Source: Ralstonia pickettii
GTDB taxonomy: Bacteria > Pseudomonadota > Gammaproteobacteria > Burkholderiales > Burkholderiaceae
Assembly: GCF_001699815.1 (NCBI RefSeq)
Contig: NZ_MCGB01000061.1
Span: 328,765 to 392,764, forward strand
DNA length: 64,000 nt
Reading direction: 5' to 3'
Positions 36,048 to 48,939 of this stretch are shown in pieces (position 1 is the first letter of the stretch; each line of letters starts with the position of its first letter). The position numbers were made by a program, and so were the translations under genes. The notes under the pieces are model-generated. The model was not told the DNA's origin, did not search any database, and saw only the letters and a program-made list of their open reading frames with translations.

Positions 36048-37322
36048 TTGGACTCTTGGCCGCTCTGGGCACAAATTGGCGCCGTCGTGCTGCTGTTGTG
36101 CTGCTCCGCCTTCTTCTCGATTTCCGAAACCGCGATGATGGCGCTCAACCGCCATCGCCTGCGGCATCTTGCCAAGTCCAACGTATCGGGCGCGCGCAAT
36201 ACGCAGCAGTTGCTCGGTCAGACCGACAAGCTGCTCTCGCTCATCCTGATCGGCAACAACCTGATCAACACCGCCGTGCCGGTGCTGATCACCACCCTGG
36301 CGATCCACTACTTTGGCAACAACGGAACGACGCTGTCGATCGCCACGGCCATCGTGGCGTTTCTCATCATCGTGTTCGCCGAGATCGCCCCGAAGATCGT
36401 GGGCGCGACCTATCCCGAACGCGTTGCGTTTCCCGCCAGCTTCATCATCAAGCCGCTGCTGCAGATTTCGACGCCGCTGGTGGCGGTAGTCAACGCGTTT
36501 GCCATGGGTGTGCTCAGATTGGTGCGCATCAACACGCGCAAGGCGCCGGAGCAGCGCATGTCGACCGAGGAACTGCGTACGCTGGTGCTGGAATCGGGCA
36601 ACTTCATCCCGCACAAGCACCGCAGCATCCTGCTCAACCTGTTCGATCTGGACGCCATCACCGTGGACGACGTGATGACGCCGCGCGCGCGGGTGGAATC
36701 GCTCGACCTGTCGCGCCCGATCGAAGAGGTCGTCCAGCAACTCGAGACCTGCTATCACAACAAGCTTCCGGTGTTCGAGCAGGACAGCGATCAGGTGATC
36801 GGCATCCTGCATGTGCGCAAGGCGCTGTCACTTCTGGGGCACACCGAACTCACGCACGACGATTTCCGTAGCCTGCTGGCCGAGCCCTATTTCGTACCGA
36901 GCGGCACACCCGTTTTCCGCCAGCTACAGTATTTTCAGGAGAACCGCCGCCGCCTCGGGCTGATCGTCAATGAGTACGGCGACATGCTTGGGCTGGTGAC
37001 GCTCGAAGACATCATCGAAGAGATGATCGGCGAGTTCACCACCACGCTGCCCAACGCCGGCAAGCTGGCGTGGGACAAGGAAGGCACTTATCTTGCGGAT
37101 GCGGGAATGTCGTTGCGCGATCTGAACCGGCGCCTGGGCCTGAGTCTGCCGACCGACGGCCCGAAAACGCTCAACGGGCTGCTACTGGAAGAGCTGGAAG
37201 AGATTCCCGAGGCGACGGTCAGCGTGAAGATCGCGGGCTGCGTGATGGACATCGTCCAGATGGACAGTCAGTCGATCCGCACGGTGCGACTGCATCAGCC
37301 GCCGCAGCCAAAGCGTAGTTGA
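36048..37322 (+). CDS. HlyC/CorC family transporter (DUF21-CBS)
   Basis: This 424-residue inner-membrane protein has a DUF21 membrane domain (1-185, CSAFFSISETAMMALNRHRL), two CBS domains (about 200-330, VMTPRARVESLDL) and a CorC_HlyC domain (about 340-420). Family members are linked to Mg2+/Co2+ efflux. The start is a TTG at 36048; TATAGT at 36013-36018 looks like its -10. No closer ATG keeps the N-terminal helix. Confidence 0.88.
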   Translation: MDSWPLWAQIGAVVLLLCCSAFFSISETAMMALNRHRLRHLAKSNVSGARNTQQLLGQTDKLLSLILIGNNLINTAVPVLITTLAIHYFGNNGTTLSIATAIVAFLIIVFAEIAPKIVGATYPERVAFPASFIIKPLLQISTPLVAVVNAFAMGVLRLVRINTRKAPEQRMSTEELRTLVLESGNFIPHKHRSILLNLFDLDAITVDDVMTPRARVESLDLSRPIEEVVQQLETCYHNKLPVFEQDSDQVIGILHVRKALSLLGHTELTHDDFRSLLAEPYFVPSGTPVFRQLQYFQENRRRLGLIVNEYGDMLGLVTLEDIIEEMIGEFTTTLPNAGKLAWDKEGTYLADAGMSLRDLNRRLGLSLPTDGPKTLNGLLLEELEEIPEATVSVKIAGCVMDIVQMDSQSIRTVRLHQPPQPKRS

Positions 37323-37581
37323 CGCCACACCTGAGGCCGAACGCTTCAGTTGGAGCGGTTTTCTGCCGATGTGGCACAAATGCAAGCTGCGCTTTGATGT
37401 GCGCTTTACAAATGCAGGGGCGGTCGGCAAACTGCCCCGGTTCCGGGCACCACCCCCCACGAATGGGTGGGGTACCGGCGGCAGAACATAGAACAATCGC
37501 CTTGGGGGGCGAGCGCGCGCAGGAGGCGGTGGGGCCCGGCGCGCGCTGAAATGGTCAGCTTCAGCCTGACGGACTGGACTC
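37323..37581. promoter_or_regulatory. pilB upstream region with a duplicated element
   Basis: GATGTG...ACAAATGCA occurs twice (37368-37384 and 37396-37416, with a variable centre), and a G-rich imperfect hairpin lies near 37417-37440. No sigma-54 site with proper spacing was found, so the pilB promoter type is undecided. Confidence 0.35.
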
Positions 37582-39309
37582 ATGACACTCGGACTTGCTC
37601 TAGCGCAGAGCCGGCGGATCGCGCCGACGCTACTTACCCAACTCGAACAGAGCGCGCGTGAAAAACGCACGCAACTGATCGACGAACTGGTGGGCAGCGG
37701 GATCATGAGTGCGCACGACCTCGCCGTGTTTGTGGCCGGCAAGTACCAGATGCCGCTGCTCGACCTTGCGCAGTACAAGCTCGACACCGTGCCGGCCGTG
37801 CTGTCGGCCAACAAGCACTTTGCCCAGTTGCGCCTGTTGCCGCTGGGCCGTCGCGAGAACCGCCTCATCCTCGCCACGTCCGACCCGAGCGATCCGAAGC
37901 CGATCGAAGAGCTGCGTCAGAAGATGAACGTAGCCATCGAAACGGTCATCGTCGAACACGACAAGCTGGTTCGCCAACTCAGCCTCGCCAATGAGGCGCC
38001 GGCCGAGATCAAGTCGCTCTTCCCCAAGCAGGAGGCCACGCAGATCGAATACGATGCGGGCGCTGCCGCCGCCACGCGTCGCACCACCCCCGACGGCATC
38101 GACGATGCCCCTGTGGTGCGCTTCCTGCAGAAGCTCTTTACCGAAGCCTTGCTGCGCGGCGCATCGGACTTGCATTTCGAGCCCTTTGAAACGTTTTACC
38201 GCGTACGTTTCCGCATCGACGGCATCCTCGCGCAGGTCGCGCAGCCGCCGCTGGATATCCGCGACAAGATCGCGACCCGCATCAAGGTGCTCTCGCGCCT
38301 GGACATCTCGGAAAAGCGCGTGCCGCAAGACGGCCGCATGAAGCTGCTCATCACCGTCCCGAAAGACCGCAAGGACAAGGACAACAAAGAGACGATCGAG
38401 CGCGCCATCGACTTCCGGGTGTCGACGCTGCCGACGCTGTTCGGCGAAAAGATCGTGATCCGGATTCTGGAGTCGTCCACCGAGCGGCTCGATATCGACC
38501 AGCTTGGCTATGAGCCGGAGCAAAAGCAGTTGCTGCTCGACGTAATCAAGCGGCCGTACGGCATGGTGCTGGTGACGGGGCCAACCGGATCGGGCAAAAC
38601 CGTGTCGCTGTACACGTTCCTGAACAGGCTGAACCAGGGCGACATCAATATCTCCACCGCCGAAGACCCAGCGGAAATCCAGTTGCCCGGCATCAACCAG
38701 GTCAACGTGAACGACAAGGCTGGGCTGACCTTTGCGGCGGCGCTGAAGTCGTTCCTGCGGCAGGATCCGGACATCATCATGGTGGGCGAAATCCGAGATC
38801 TGGAGACGGCCGACATCTCGATCAAGGCTGCGCAGACCGGTCACCTGGTGTTTTCCACGCTGCACACCAACGACGCACCGACCACACTGACCCGCCTGAT
38901 GAACATGGGGGTGGCGCCGTTCAACATCGCGTCGTCGGTGCTGATGATCACGGCGCAGCGTCTGGGGCGCCGGCTGTGCAAGGATTGCAAGAAGCCGGGT
39001 CCGCTGCCCAAGGAAACGCTGCTCGACGCGGGTTTTACCGAAGCGGACCTCGACGGCTCCTGGCAGCCGTATCACCCGGTCGGTTGCGAAACCTGCAACG
39101 GCAGCGGCTACAAGGGCCGGGTCGGCATCTACCAGGTCATGCCGATTACCGAGGCGATCCAGGAAATCATTCTCACGCATGGCACGGCGCTGCAGATTGC
39201 CGAGCAGGCGCGCAAAGACGGCGTGATGTCGCTACGCGAATCGGGCCTGCGAAAAGTGAAGCAGGGGCTGACTTCCCTCGAGGAAGTGCTGGCCACAACG
39301 AACCAATAA
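37582..39309 (+). CDS. pilB: Type IV pilus extension ATPase PilB
   Basis: The 575-residue hexameric ATPase powers pilin polymerisation from the cytoplasmic face. An N-terminal MshEN-type domain (1-150) is followed by the ATPase core: GPTGSGKT (about 331-338), LRQDPDIIMVGEIRDLETA (Walker B region), HTNDAPTTLTRL. A zinc tetracysteine is present (CKDCKKPG ... CETCNGSG). It is followed by pilC and pilD. Confidence 0.95.
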   Translation: MTLGLALAQSRRIAPTLLTQLEQSAREKRTQLIDELVGSGIMSAHDLAVFVAGKYQMPLLDLAQYKLDTVPAVLSANKHFAQLRLLPLGRRENRLILATSDPSDPKPIEELRQKMNVAIETVIVEHDKLVRQLSLANEAPAEIKSLFPKQEATQIEYDAGAAAATRRTTPDGIDDAPVVRFLQKLFTEALLRGASDLHFEPFETFYRVRFRIDGILAQVAQPPLDIRDKIATRIKVLSRLDISEKRVPQDGRMKLLITVPKDRKDKDNKETIERAIDFRVSTLPTLFGEKIVIRILESSTERLDIDQLGYEPEQKQLLLDVIKRPYGMVLVTGPTGSGKTVSLYTFLNRLNQGDINISTAEDPAEIQLPGINQVNVNDKAGLTFAAALKSFLRQDPDIIMVGEIRDLETADISIKAAQTGHLVFSTLHTNDAPTTLTRLMNMGVAPFNIASSVLMITAQRLGRRLCKDCKKPGPLPKETLLDAGFTEADLDGSWQPYHPVGCETCNGSGYKGRVGIYQVMPITEAIQEIILTHGTALQIAEQARKDGVMSLRESGLRKVKQGLTSLEEVLATTNQ

Positions 39310-39353
39310 CCTTCTCGATCAATCGTTCCCATACCGGGGGGTAGGAACCAACC

Positions 39354-40628
39354 ATGGCCACACGAGCACCCGCCGCGAACCGCGCGGCCGCAGCGCCCAA
39401 TCGCACGACCGGCAAGACCGCCAAGACCAAGGCGCCCACGCAGTACATCTTCGAGTGGGAAGGCAAAGATCGGAAAGGCAAGATCTTCAAGGGCGAGATG
39501 CGCGCCGAGAGCATCACCGAGGTGAATGCCATCCTGCGCAAGCAAGGCCTGTCGATCACCAAATCCAAGCGCCGCCGCGCGGCCCGCGGCAAGAAGATCA
39601 CGCCGAAGGACATCGCCTACTTCACGCGCCAGCTGTCGACCATGCTGAAGGCCGGCGTGCCGCTGCTGCAGTCGATCGACATCATCGCAAAGGGCCACGC
39701 CAACCCGAACTTCACGCAACTGCTGACGGAAATCCGCGTCGATATCGAGTCGGGCAGCAGCATGGCGCAAGCCTTCCGCCGTCACCCGAAGTACTTCGAC
39801 ACGCTGTACTGCAACCTGATCGACGCGGGCGAGCAAGGCGGTATTCTGGATGCGCTGCTCGAGCGGCTTTCGCTGTACATGGAAAAGTCCCTCGCACTGA
39901 AGGCGCAGATCAAGTCGGCCCTGATCTACCCGATCTCGGTGCTGACGGTGGCCTTCCTAGTGACCGTGGTGCTGATGATCTTTGTGGTGCCGTCGTTCAA
40001 GGGCGTTTTCTCCGGTTTCGGTGCCGATTTGCCAGCCCCGACGCTGTTCGTCATTGCGATATCGGATTTCTTCGTCAAGTGGTGGATACCGATCGTGCTG
40101 GGCCCCATCGCCGGCATTGCACTGTTTTCGCGCGCATTCAAGCGATCTGAAAACGTCCAGCGTTCGACGCATCGCTTCATCCTGAAGATTCCCATCTTTG
40201 GCGACATCATCCGCAAGGCAACCATTGCTCGCTGGACGCGTACGCTGGCTACCATGTTCGCAGCCGGTACGCCGCTCGTGGAGTCGATGGAGTCGGTCGC
40301 CGGGGCCGCAGGCAACTGGATCTACCATGATGCGACCCTCGAGGTTCAGCAAGCGGTACGTATCGGCACGAGTCTCACCAACGCCATGCAAGCGACACAC
40401 GTGTTCGACAACATGGTCCTGCAGATGACGCAGATCGGTGAAGAGTCCGGCGCCCTGGACAACATGCTACTGAAGGTGGCGGAGTTCTACGAGCGCGAGG
40501 TGGACGATGCGGTCGCCAACATCTCGACTCTGATCGAACCCATCATCATCGTCTTCCTCGGCGTGCTAATCGGCGGCATGGTGGTGGCGATGTATTTGCC
40601 GATCTTCAAGCTTGGTACGGTGGTCTGA
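39354..40628 (+). CDS. pilC: Type IV pilus inner-membrane platform protein PilC
   Basis: This 424-residue protein has two GspF-type domains (FTRQLSTMLKAGVPLLQSID and WTRTLATMFAAGTPLVESME) and three membrane segments. It links PilB to the pilus base. The basic, Ala-rich N-terminal 30 residues are low complexity. TAGGAACCAACC precedes the start. Confidence 0.95.
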   Translation: MATRAPAANRAAAAPNRTTGKTAKTKAPTQYIFEWEGKDRKGKIFKGEMRAESITEVNAILRKQGLSITKSKRRRAARGKKITPKDIAYFTRQLSTMLKAGVPLLQSIDIIAKGHANPNFTQLLTEIRVDIESGSSMAQAFRRHPKYFDTLYCNLIDAGEQGGILDALLERLSLYMEKSLALKAQIKSALIYPISVLTVAFLVTVVLMIFVVPSFKGVFSGFGADLPAPTLFVIAISDFFVKWWIPIVLGPIAGIALFSRAFKRSENVQRSTHRFILKIPIFGDIIRKATIARWTRTLATMFAAGTPLVESMESVAGAAGNWIYHDATLEVQQAVRIGTSLTNAMQATHVFDNMVLQMTQIGEESGALDNMLLKVAEFYEREVDDAVANISTLIEPIIIVFLGVLIGGMVVAMYLPIFKLGTVV

Positions 40629-40632
40629 CGCA

Positions 40633-41514
40633 ATGCCTGAGATGTTCGTCATCCCCACGTTGGCGCAACTGCCGGCGTGGTTTGTAGTTGCCGCAGGCGG
40701 GCTGGTCGGCTTGCTGGTCGGCAGCTTCCTGAACGTGGTGATCCACCGTCTGCCGCGCATGATCGAGCGGGAGGAAGCCAACTACATCGCAGAACTGCGT
40801 GATGAGCCGCTGCCTCACCCCGACGCATACAACCTGGTCGTGCCGCGCTCGGCGTGCCCGTCGTGTGGTCATCAGATCAAAGCGATCGAGAACATCCCCG
40901 TGTTGAGCTGGCTTGCGCTGCACGGCCGGTGCAGTGCCTGCAAGGCGCCCATCTCGTGGCGCTATCCCGCTGTGGAACTGGTCACTGGTCTGCTGACCGC
41001 GGCCTGCCTGTGGCACTTCGGCCCGACGTGGGTGGCGGTCGCATCGGCGGTCCTGCTGTGGTTCCTGATCGCCGGCACCATGATCGACGCCGATACGCAA
41101 CTGTTGCCCGATGCCATCACCCAGCCGCTGCTGTGGCTCGGGCTGGGCGTGAACCTGTTCGGCATGTTTGCGCACTTGCAGGACGCGGTCGTCGGCGCGA
41201 TGGCCGGTTACCTGTTCCTGTGGTCGATCTATTGGGCCTACAAGCTGCTGCGCGGCCGCGAAGGCATGGGCTACGGCGACTTCAAGCTGATGGCCGCACT
41301 CGGCGCGTGGTTCGGCTGGCAGGCGCTGCCGTTGCTGGTGCTGCTCTCGTCCGTCGTGGGACTGGTGTTTGGGCTCGTGCGCATTGCGCGCGGCGCGACG
41401 AGCGAATCGCCGTTCTCGTTCGGACCGTTCATTGCCGGGGCCGGCGTGATCGCATTGCTGGCCGGCCCGCAGCTGCTCATGATGGCAGGCCTAGGCCCGC
41501 TCCTTGCGCCATAA
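40633..41514 (+). CDS. pilD: Prepilin peptidase/N-methyltransferase PilD
   Basis: The 293-residue inner-membrane Asp protease cleaves and methylates prepilins. A cytosolic zinc region has CPSC...CSAC, and the catalytic Asp pair is in [11 protein letters not shown] and [12 protein letters not shown]. There are about eight membrane segments. The start at 40633, four bases after the pilC stop, is preferred to 40612, which would overlap pilC. Confidence 0.95.
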   Translation: MPEMFVIPTLAQLPAWFVVAAGGLVGLLVGSFLNVVIHRLPRMIEREEANYIAELRDEPLPHPDAYNLVVPRSACPSCGHQIKAIENIPVLSWLALHGRCSACKAPISWRYPAVELVTGLLTAACLWHFGPTWVAVASAVLLWFLIAGTMIDADTQLLPDAITQPLLWLGLGVNLFGMFAHLQDAVVGAMAGYLFLWSIYWAYKLLRGREGMGYGDFKLMAALGAWFGWQALPLLVLLSSVVGLVFGLVRIARGATSESPFSFGPFIAGAGVIALLAGPQLLMMAGLGPLLAP

Positions 41515-41527
41515 GGGCATGATCAGC

Positions 41528-42142
41528 ATGCGCGTGATCGGCCTGACCGGCGGCATCGGCAGCGGCAAGAGCTACGTGGCGGATCGCCTTGCGGAGCGCG
41601 GTGCCGCCATCGTTGACACCGACGCCATCGCCCACGAGATCACCGCGCCGGGCGGCGCCGCCATCCCCAAGCTGGTCGAGACGTTCGGCGCAGGCATCTT
41701 ACGCAGTGACGGTGCCATGGACCGCGACGCCATGCGCGCCCTCGCCTTTTCGGACGCTACGGCCAAATCGCGACTGGAGCAGATCACGCATCCCCTCATC
41801 CGCGAGATTGCGCTGTCGCGCGGGGCCGCTGCGCAGGCATCGGGCGCGCATCCGTACCTCGTCTACGTCGTCCCGCTGCTGGTGGAATCCTTGGCCGGGC
41901 ATCACAGCTGGCGCTCGCTGGTCGACCGCATTCTGGTGGTCGACTGCCCCGTTGACACGCAGATCGCCCGCGTGATGGCCAGGAACGGGCTGCCGCGCGC
42001 GCAAGTGGAAGCCATCATCGCCCGCCAGGCTTCACGCGAAGCCCGCCTTGCCGCCGCCGACGACGTGATCGACAACAGCGGTACGCTGGCGGATTTGCTG
42101 CCGCAGATCGACCGTCTGGACCTAACCTACAGGTCGAACTGA
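41528..42142 (+). CDS. coaE: Dephospho-CoA kinase
   Basis: The 204-residue enzyme performs the last CoA step. The P-loop is [11 protein letters not shown] at the N-terminus, with DTDAIAHE next, and VIDNSG near the end. AAGG at 41513-41516 overlaps the pilD stop; ATG 41528 (MRVIGLTGG) is the family start, and ATG 41519 is also possible. Confidence 0.94.
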   Translation: MRVIGLTGGIGSGKSYVADRLAERGAAIVDTDAIAHEITAPGGAAIPKLVETFGAGILRSDGAMDRDAMRALAFSDATAKSRLEQITHPLIREIALSRGAAAQASGAHPYLVYVVPLLVESLAGHHSWRSLVDRILVVDCPVDTQIARVMARNGLPRAQVEAIIARQASREARLAAADDVIDNSGTLADLLPQIDRLDLTYRSN

Positions 42143-42277
42143 AACGATCTGAAAGCGGTCGTCACAGCCCTTTGCATTGTGATGAACGAGGGTCTCGCAT
42201 AGAATGCGGGCAGATCGAGGCCAAATGGGCTTCGGGGCCGCACATGCCAGCAGGCCAGCACACCGGGCACCCAAGTT

Positions 42278-43036
42278 TTGATCCTGTACGAATATCCCTT
42301 CAACGAACGCATTCGGACGCTGCTGCGCCTCGAAGACCTGTTCGAGCGGCTGGATTTCTTTCTCGTGCAGGAGCACCCGCTGCAACACCACGTGGCACTG
42401 ACCACGCTGTTCGAAGTGGTCGACGTGGCCGGGCGTGCCGATCTCAAATCCGATCTGCTGAAAGAACTCGATCGCCAGCGCCAGACGCTCACCGCGCTGC
42501 GCGCCAATCCGCAGATCGATCAAGACGCGCTCGACGCCGTCATCAGCGAGCTGGAAACCGCCTCGGGCAATCTCACCGCCACACATGGCAAGGCCGGCCA
42601 ACTCATCGCCGACAACGAGTGGCTGACGAGCATCCGCAGCCGCGCCATCATCCCCGGTGGTACGTGTGAATTCGATCTGCCGGCGTATTTTGCATGGCAG
42701 CATCATCCGGCCGAGCGCCGCCGCGCCGACATCATCAAATGGGCCCAACCGCTCGTGCCGCTGCGCGACGCCACGATGATCGTGCTGCGCCTGCTGCGCG
42801 AATCGGGTCAGAGTGGCAAGGTGATTGCTAACGCTGGGAGCTATCAGCAGATGCTGTCGGGCCGCGTGTACCAACTGATGCAGGTGCGCCTGGATGAGTC
42901 GGCGCTGGGGTTCATTCCCGAGATCAGCGCCAACAAATACATGCTCTGGGTGCGCTTTACCCAGCAGGATGGCGACCTGCGACCCAAGCCGGTCGACGCG
43001 GATATCCCGTTCCAGCTGAAGCTCTGTAATTTCTGA
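42278..43036 (+). CDS. zapD: Cell division protein ZapD
   Basis: This 252-residue protein bundles FtsZ filaments at the Z ring. Family segments are [20 protein letters not shown] at the N-terminus and [20 protein letters not shown] near the C-terminus. It starts at a TTG, because the next ATG is internal; the family N-terminus [11 protein letters not shown] fits. It is typically between coaE and yacG, as here. Confidence 0.93.
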   Translation: MILYEYPFNERIRTLLRLEDLFERLDFFLVQEHPLQHHVALTTLFEVVDVAGRADLKSDLLKELDRQRQTLTALRANPQIDQDALDAVISELETASGNLTATHGKAGQLIADNEWLTSIRSRAIIPGGTCEFDLPAYFAWQHHPAERRRADIIKWAQPLVPLRDATMIVLRLLRESGQSGKVIANAGSYQQMLSGRVYQLMQVRLDESALGFIPEISANKYMLWVRFTQQDGDLRPKPVDADIPFQLKLCNF

Positions 43037-43044
43037 GCCGCACC

Positions 43045-43248
43045 ATGAATGTGAAGACCGTCAAATGCCCCAGCTGCGGCAAGCCCGTGCCTTGGGTGCC
43101 TGAGAGCCGCTACCGCCCCTTCTGCTCTGAGCGTTGCAAGCAGATCGACCTGGGCGCGTGGGCAGCCGAGCAGTACACCATCCCCGTGGTCGAAGAAGAC
43201 GACCTGCCCGACGCACCGGGCAACGATACGAGCGGCAAGCTCAACTAA
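43045..43248 (+). CDS. yacG: DNA gyrase inhibitor YacG
   Basis: This 67-residue zinc protein has [10 protein letters not shown] and [19 protein letters not shown], the four-Cys signature and helical follow-up. Its family blocks gyrase DNA binding. Its last eight bases overlap the convergent mutT gene. Confidence 0.92.
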   Translation: MNVKTVKCPSCGKPVPWVPESRYRPFCSERCKQIDLGAWAAEQYTIPVVEEDDLPDAPGNDTSGKLN

Positions 43249-43690
43249 CCGTCGTTTCCTCGCGCATCCATTCGAACACGGGCAACGTTGCCGGCAGCAC
43301 CGGATGGACGCTGATCGGCAGCGTCTGCCAAGCGAAATCCTGGCCTTCCAGTGCGCGCAACGTGCCGTCCCAGGCAGTGACCTTGCAGAAGTGCAGGCGC
43401 ACGTACGCGTGCGGGTAGTCGTGCTCGATGGTGTGCCAGGGAACGCAGGTGCGCAGCGTGACGTCCAGCTCTTCCTTCAACTCACGCATGAGCGCAGCCT
43501 CGACCGATTCGCCCGCTTCAAGCTTGCCGCCCGGGAATTCCCAGTAGCCCGCGTAAGGCTTGCCTTCCGGACGCTGGGCTAGCAAGAACTTGCCGTCGGG
43601 CTGCACGAGCACGCCAACGGCCACTTCGGTGATCTTGCGGCCGTCCGGCGTGTGCGTCGGGGGCACTTGCGTCAGGTTGTCAGTCGACAT
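43241..43690 (-). CDS. mutT: Nudix hydrolase, 8-oxo-dGTPase MutT-like
   Basis: This 149-residue protein has a Nudix box, [20 protein letters not shown] then EL (residues about 54-75), and removes oxidised dGTP. The frame is open 41 codons upstream, but the start at 43690 (MSTDNLTQ), with GGGCGG before it, is more natural and overlaps the end of the ATPase gene by 11 bp. Assignment to MutT rather than another Nudix is by size and neighbours. Confidence 0.85.
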   Translation of the reverse strand: MSTDNLTQVPPTHTPDGRKITEVAVGVLVQPDGKFLLAQRPEGKPYAGYWEFPGGKLEAGESVEAALMRELKEELDVTLRTCVPWHTIEHDYPHAYVRLHFCKVTAWDGTLRALEGQDFAWQTLPISVHPVLPATLPVFEWMREETTVS

Positions 43691-44564
43691 GGTGCCGCCC
43701 ATGCTTGCCACCCCAGTCGCGGGCGAATTGCCATGCCACGCGGCCCGAACGCGAACCGCGCTCCAGCGCCCATACCAACGCGTCGCCACGGGCGGCCGCG
43801 ATGTCCTCGTCACTGCAGCCGAAGTACTTGAGCCAGTGGCCGACGATGGTCAGGTATTCGTCCTGCTTGGGCGGGTAGAACGACAGCCACAGCCCAAACC
43901 GCTCCGACAGCGAGATCTTCTCTTCCACCACCTCGCCCGGATGGATTTCGCCGTCCGAGGTGTGCTGATAGGTCTCGTTGTCCTTCATGTATTCCGGCAG
44001 CAGGTGGCGCCGGTTCGATGTTGCGTAGATCAGCACGTTGTCTGACTGCGTTGCCACCGAGCCGTCCAGCGCAGACTTCAGCGCCTTGTAGCCCGACTCG
44101 CCCTCTTCGAACGAAAGGTCATCGCAGAAGATCGCGAAGCGCTCGGGGCGCGCCGAGAGTTGATCGACGATATCGCCCAAGTCAGCCAGATCGTCCTTGT
44201 CGACCTCGACCAAGCGCAGGCCTTCCTTCACGAACTCATTCAGGCACGCCTTGATGAGCGACGACTTGCCGGTGCCCCGTGCGCCCGTCAGCAGCACGTT
44301 GTTGGCCGGCAACTTGCGCACGAACTGGCGCGTATTGGCGACGATGGCGTCTTTCTGGCGCTCGATGTTGTGCAGATCGCTCAGATGGATCGGGGGCAGT
44401 TGGCGGATCGGTGCGAGATAGCCGATGTTGCCGAACAGGCTCTGGCGCTTGCGCCAGCGGAACGCAACGGCCTCGTTCCAGTCAGCTTCGGTCAGTTCAG
44501 GCGGCAGCCATTGCTCAAGCCGCCCGAGAAAGCGGTCGAGCCGTGCGGAAAGGTCGGACGACAT
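43680..44564 (-). CDS. DUF815-family ATP-binding protein
   Basis: This 294-residue protein has a P-loop in LLTGARGTGKSSLIKA (about 90-105) and Walker B in FAIFCDDLSFEEGE, matching the DUF815 AAA-type family, and ends [17 protein letters not shown]. The function is unknown. It sits between argJ and mutT, as in many Betaproteobacteria. Confidence 0.88.
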   Translation of the reverse strand: MSSDLSARLDRFLGRLEQWLPPELTEADWNEAVAFRWRKRQSLFGNIGYLAPIRQLPPIHLSDLHNIERQKDAIVANTRQFVRKLPANNVLLTGARGTGKSSLIKACLNEFVKEGLRLVEVDKDDLADLGDIVDQLSARPERFAIFCDDLSFEEGESGYKALKSALDGSVATQSDNVLIYATSNRRHLLPEYMKDNETYQHTSDGEIHPGEVVEEKISLSERFGLWLSFYPPKQDEYLTIVGHWLKYFGCSDEDIAAARGDALVWALERGSRSGRVAWQFARDWGGKHGRHHVD

Positions 44565-44580
44565 AGCGGCGCGCTCCGGA

Positions 44581-45810
44581 TCACGAACGGTAGTCGGCGT
44601 TGATCGACACGTAGTCGTGCGAGAAGTCGCACGTCCACACGGTGGCGGTGGCGTCGCCGCGGCCGAGCGCGATGCGCACGGTAATCTCCGCCTGCTTCAT
44701 CACGCGCTGGCCGTCTTCTTCGCGGTACTCGGGGTTGCGGCCGCCGTCTCGCGCGACCCACACGTCGTCGAGCCACAGGTTGACGCCGTTCACGTCGAGG
44801 TCCGTCACGCCGGCGTAGCCCACAGCGGCCAGGATGCGCCCCAGGTTGGGGTCCGAAGCGTAGAACGCGGTCTTGACCAGCGGCGAGTGCGCGACCGCAT
44901 AGGCGATGAGGCGGCACTCTTCGACGTTGCGGCCGCCCTCAACCTGGATGGCCATGAACTTGGTCGCGCCCTCGCCATCGCGCACGATCTTCTGCGCCAG
45001 CTCTTGTGCGAGGCCCGTCAGCGCATCGCGCAGCGCAGCGTAGTCGGGGTGCGACTCGGAATCGATGCGCGGCGTGCCAGCCCGGCCCGTCGCGATGACG
45101 ACGAACGAGTCGTTGGTGGAGGTATCGCCGTCCACCGTCACGCTGTTGAACGAGTGATCGGCGGCGTGGCGCACCAGACCTTGAAGCACGGCTTCATCCA
45201 CATCGGCATCGGTGGCGATGAAGCCGAGCATCGTCGCCATGTTCGGACGGATCATGCCTGCACCCTTGCTGATGCCGGACATGCGCACGGTTTTGCCCGA
45301 CAGCGTGCACGTGGCCGACGCTGCCTTGGGTACGGTGTCGGTGGTCATAATCGCCTCGGCGGCAGCCAGCCAGTTGTCCGGCTTGGCGTTCGCCTCAGCA
45401 GCGGGCAGTCCGGCGATGATGCGGTCGACCGGCAGCGGCTCCAGAATCACGCCCGTCGAGAACGGCAGCACCTGTTCCGCCGACACGCCCAGCAGCTTGG
45501 CCACGGCATCGCAGGTCTGACGCGCATGCGCAAGGCCAGACGCGCCCGTACCGGCATTCGCGTTACCCGTGTTGACGACGATCGCGCGTGCGCCCTTGCC
45601 GCTCGCCAGATGCTCACGGCATACCTGCACAGGCGCCGCGCAGAAACGGTTCTGCGTAAACACACCGGCTACCGTCGAGCCCTCGGCGATACGAACCAGC
45701 AGCACGTCCTTGCGATTGGCCTTGCGCACACCGGCCTCGGCCCAGCCGAGGTCCACGCCGTCGATCGGCAACAGGGTATCAGCGGCGGGCGCGACGAGAT
45801 TCACAGCCAT
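44581..45810 (-). CDS. argJ: Bifunctional glutamate N-acetyltransferase/N-acetylglutamate synthase ArgJ
   Basis: The 409-residue enzyme recycles acetyl in arginine synthesis. The precursor self-cleaves before the Thr in [15 protein letters not shown], giving two chains; KGAGM and [11 protein letters not shown] flank it. The start at 45810 was taken for AAGGTG upstream; GTG at 45819 is possible. Confidence 0.96.
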   Translation of the reverse strand: MAVNLVAPAADTLLPIDGVDLGWAEAGVRKANRKDVLLVRIAEGSTVAGVFTQNRFCAAPVQVCREHLASGKGARAIVVNTGNANAGTGASGLAHARQTCDAVAKLLGVSAEQVLPFSTGVILEPLPVDRIIAGLPAAEANAKPDNWLAAAEAIMTTDTVPKAASATCTLSGKTVRMSGISKGAGMIRPNMATMLGFIATDADVDEAVLQGLVRHAADHSFNSVTVDGDTSTNDSFVVIATGRAGTPRIDSESHPDYAALRDALTGLAQELAQKIVRDGEGATKFMAIQVEGGRNVEECRLIAYAVAHSPLVKTAFYASDPNLGRILAAVGYAGVTDLDVNGVNLWLDDVWVARDGGRNPEYREEDGQRVMKQAEITVRIALGRGDATATVWTCDFSHDYVSINADYRS

Positions 45811-45832
45811 GGAGCACACCTTTCAAAATGAG

Positions 45833-45853
45833 GATGCCCGCATTGCGGGCATC
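45833..45853 (-). terminator. Terminator of secA
   Basis: GATGCCCGCA and TGCGGGCATC form a 10-bp stem around one base, followed on the minus strand by CTCATTTTG, 32 bases after the secA stop. Confidence 0.75.
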
Positions 45854-45884
45854 GTGAATCAACAGAAAACAGGTTCCAGCAGCG

Positions 45885-48689
<2,805 letters not shown>

Positions 48690-48939
48690 CGATGGCTAGG
48701 GCTGGTGCGCAACCGGGAAGCGCGTCGAGAGAGACCGCGAAACACAGGCAGCACAACGGCCCAGAAAGGGTTGGCGCAAAGGCGGGAGTTTAGCATGTGC
48801 AAAACACCCGCTTGATGGCAGCAGAACCGCCGGATGTGGCGGGAACGCTGCACTTTAGAGCTGCATCGAACGCCGTCCGAGCGGCCACACACTCACGCTG
48901 AATTGGGGATGGGCGACCCCGATTGCAACCCGGCCCGGA
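48690..48939. other. Intergenic region upstream of secA
   Basis: No gene is seen; it presumably holds the secA promoter, which was not resolved. Confidence 0.4.

Noticed and set aside
37368..37390. Sigma-54 promoter for pilB
   Set aside because: TGGCAC is followed by GC elements at the wrong spacing for -24/-12.
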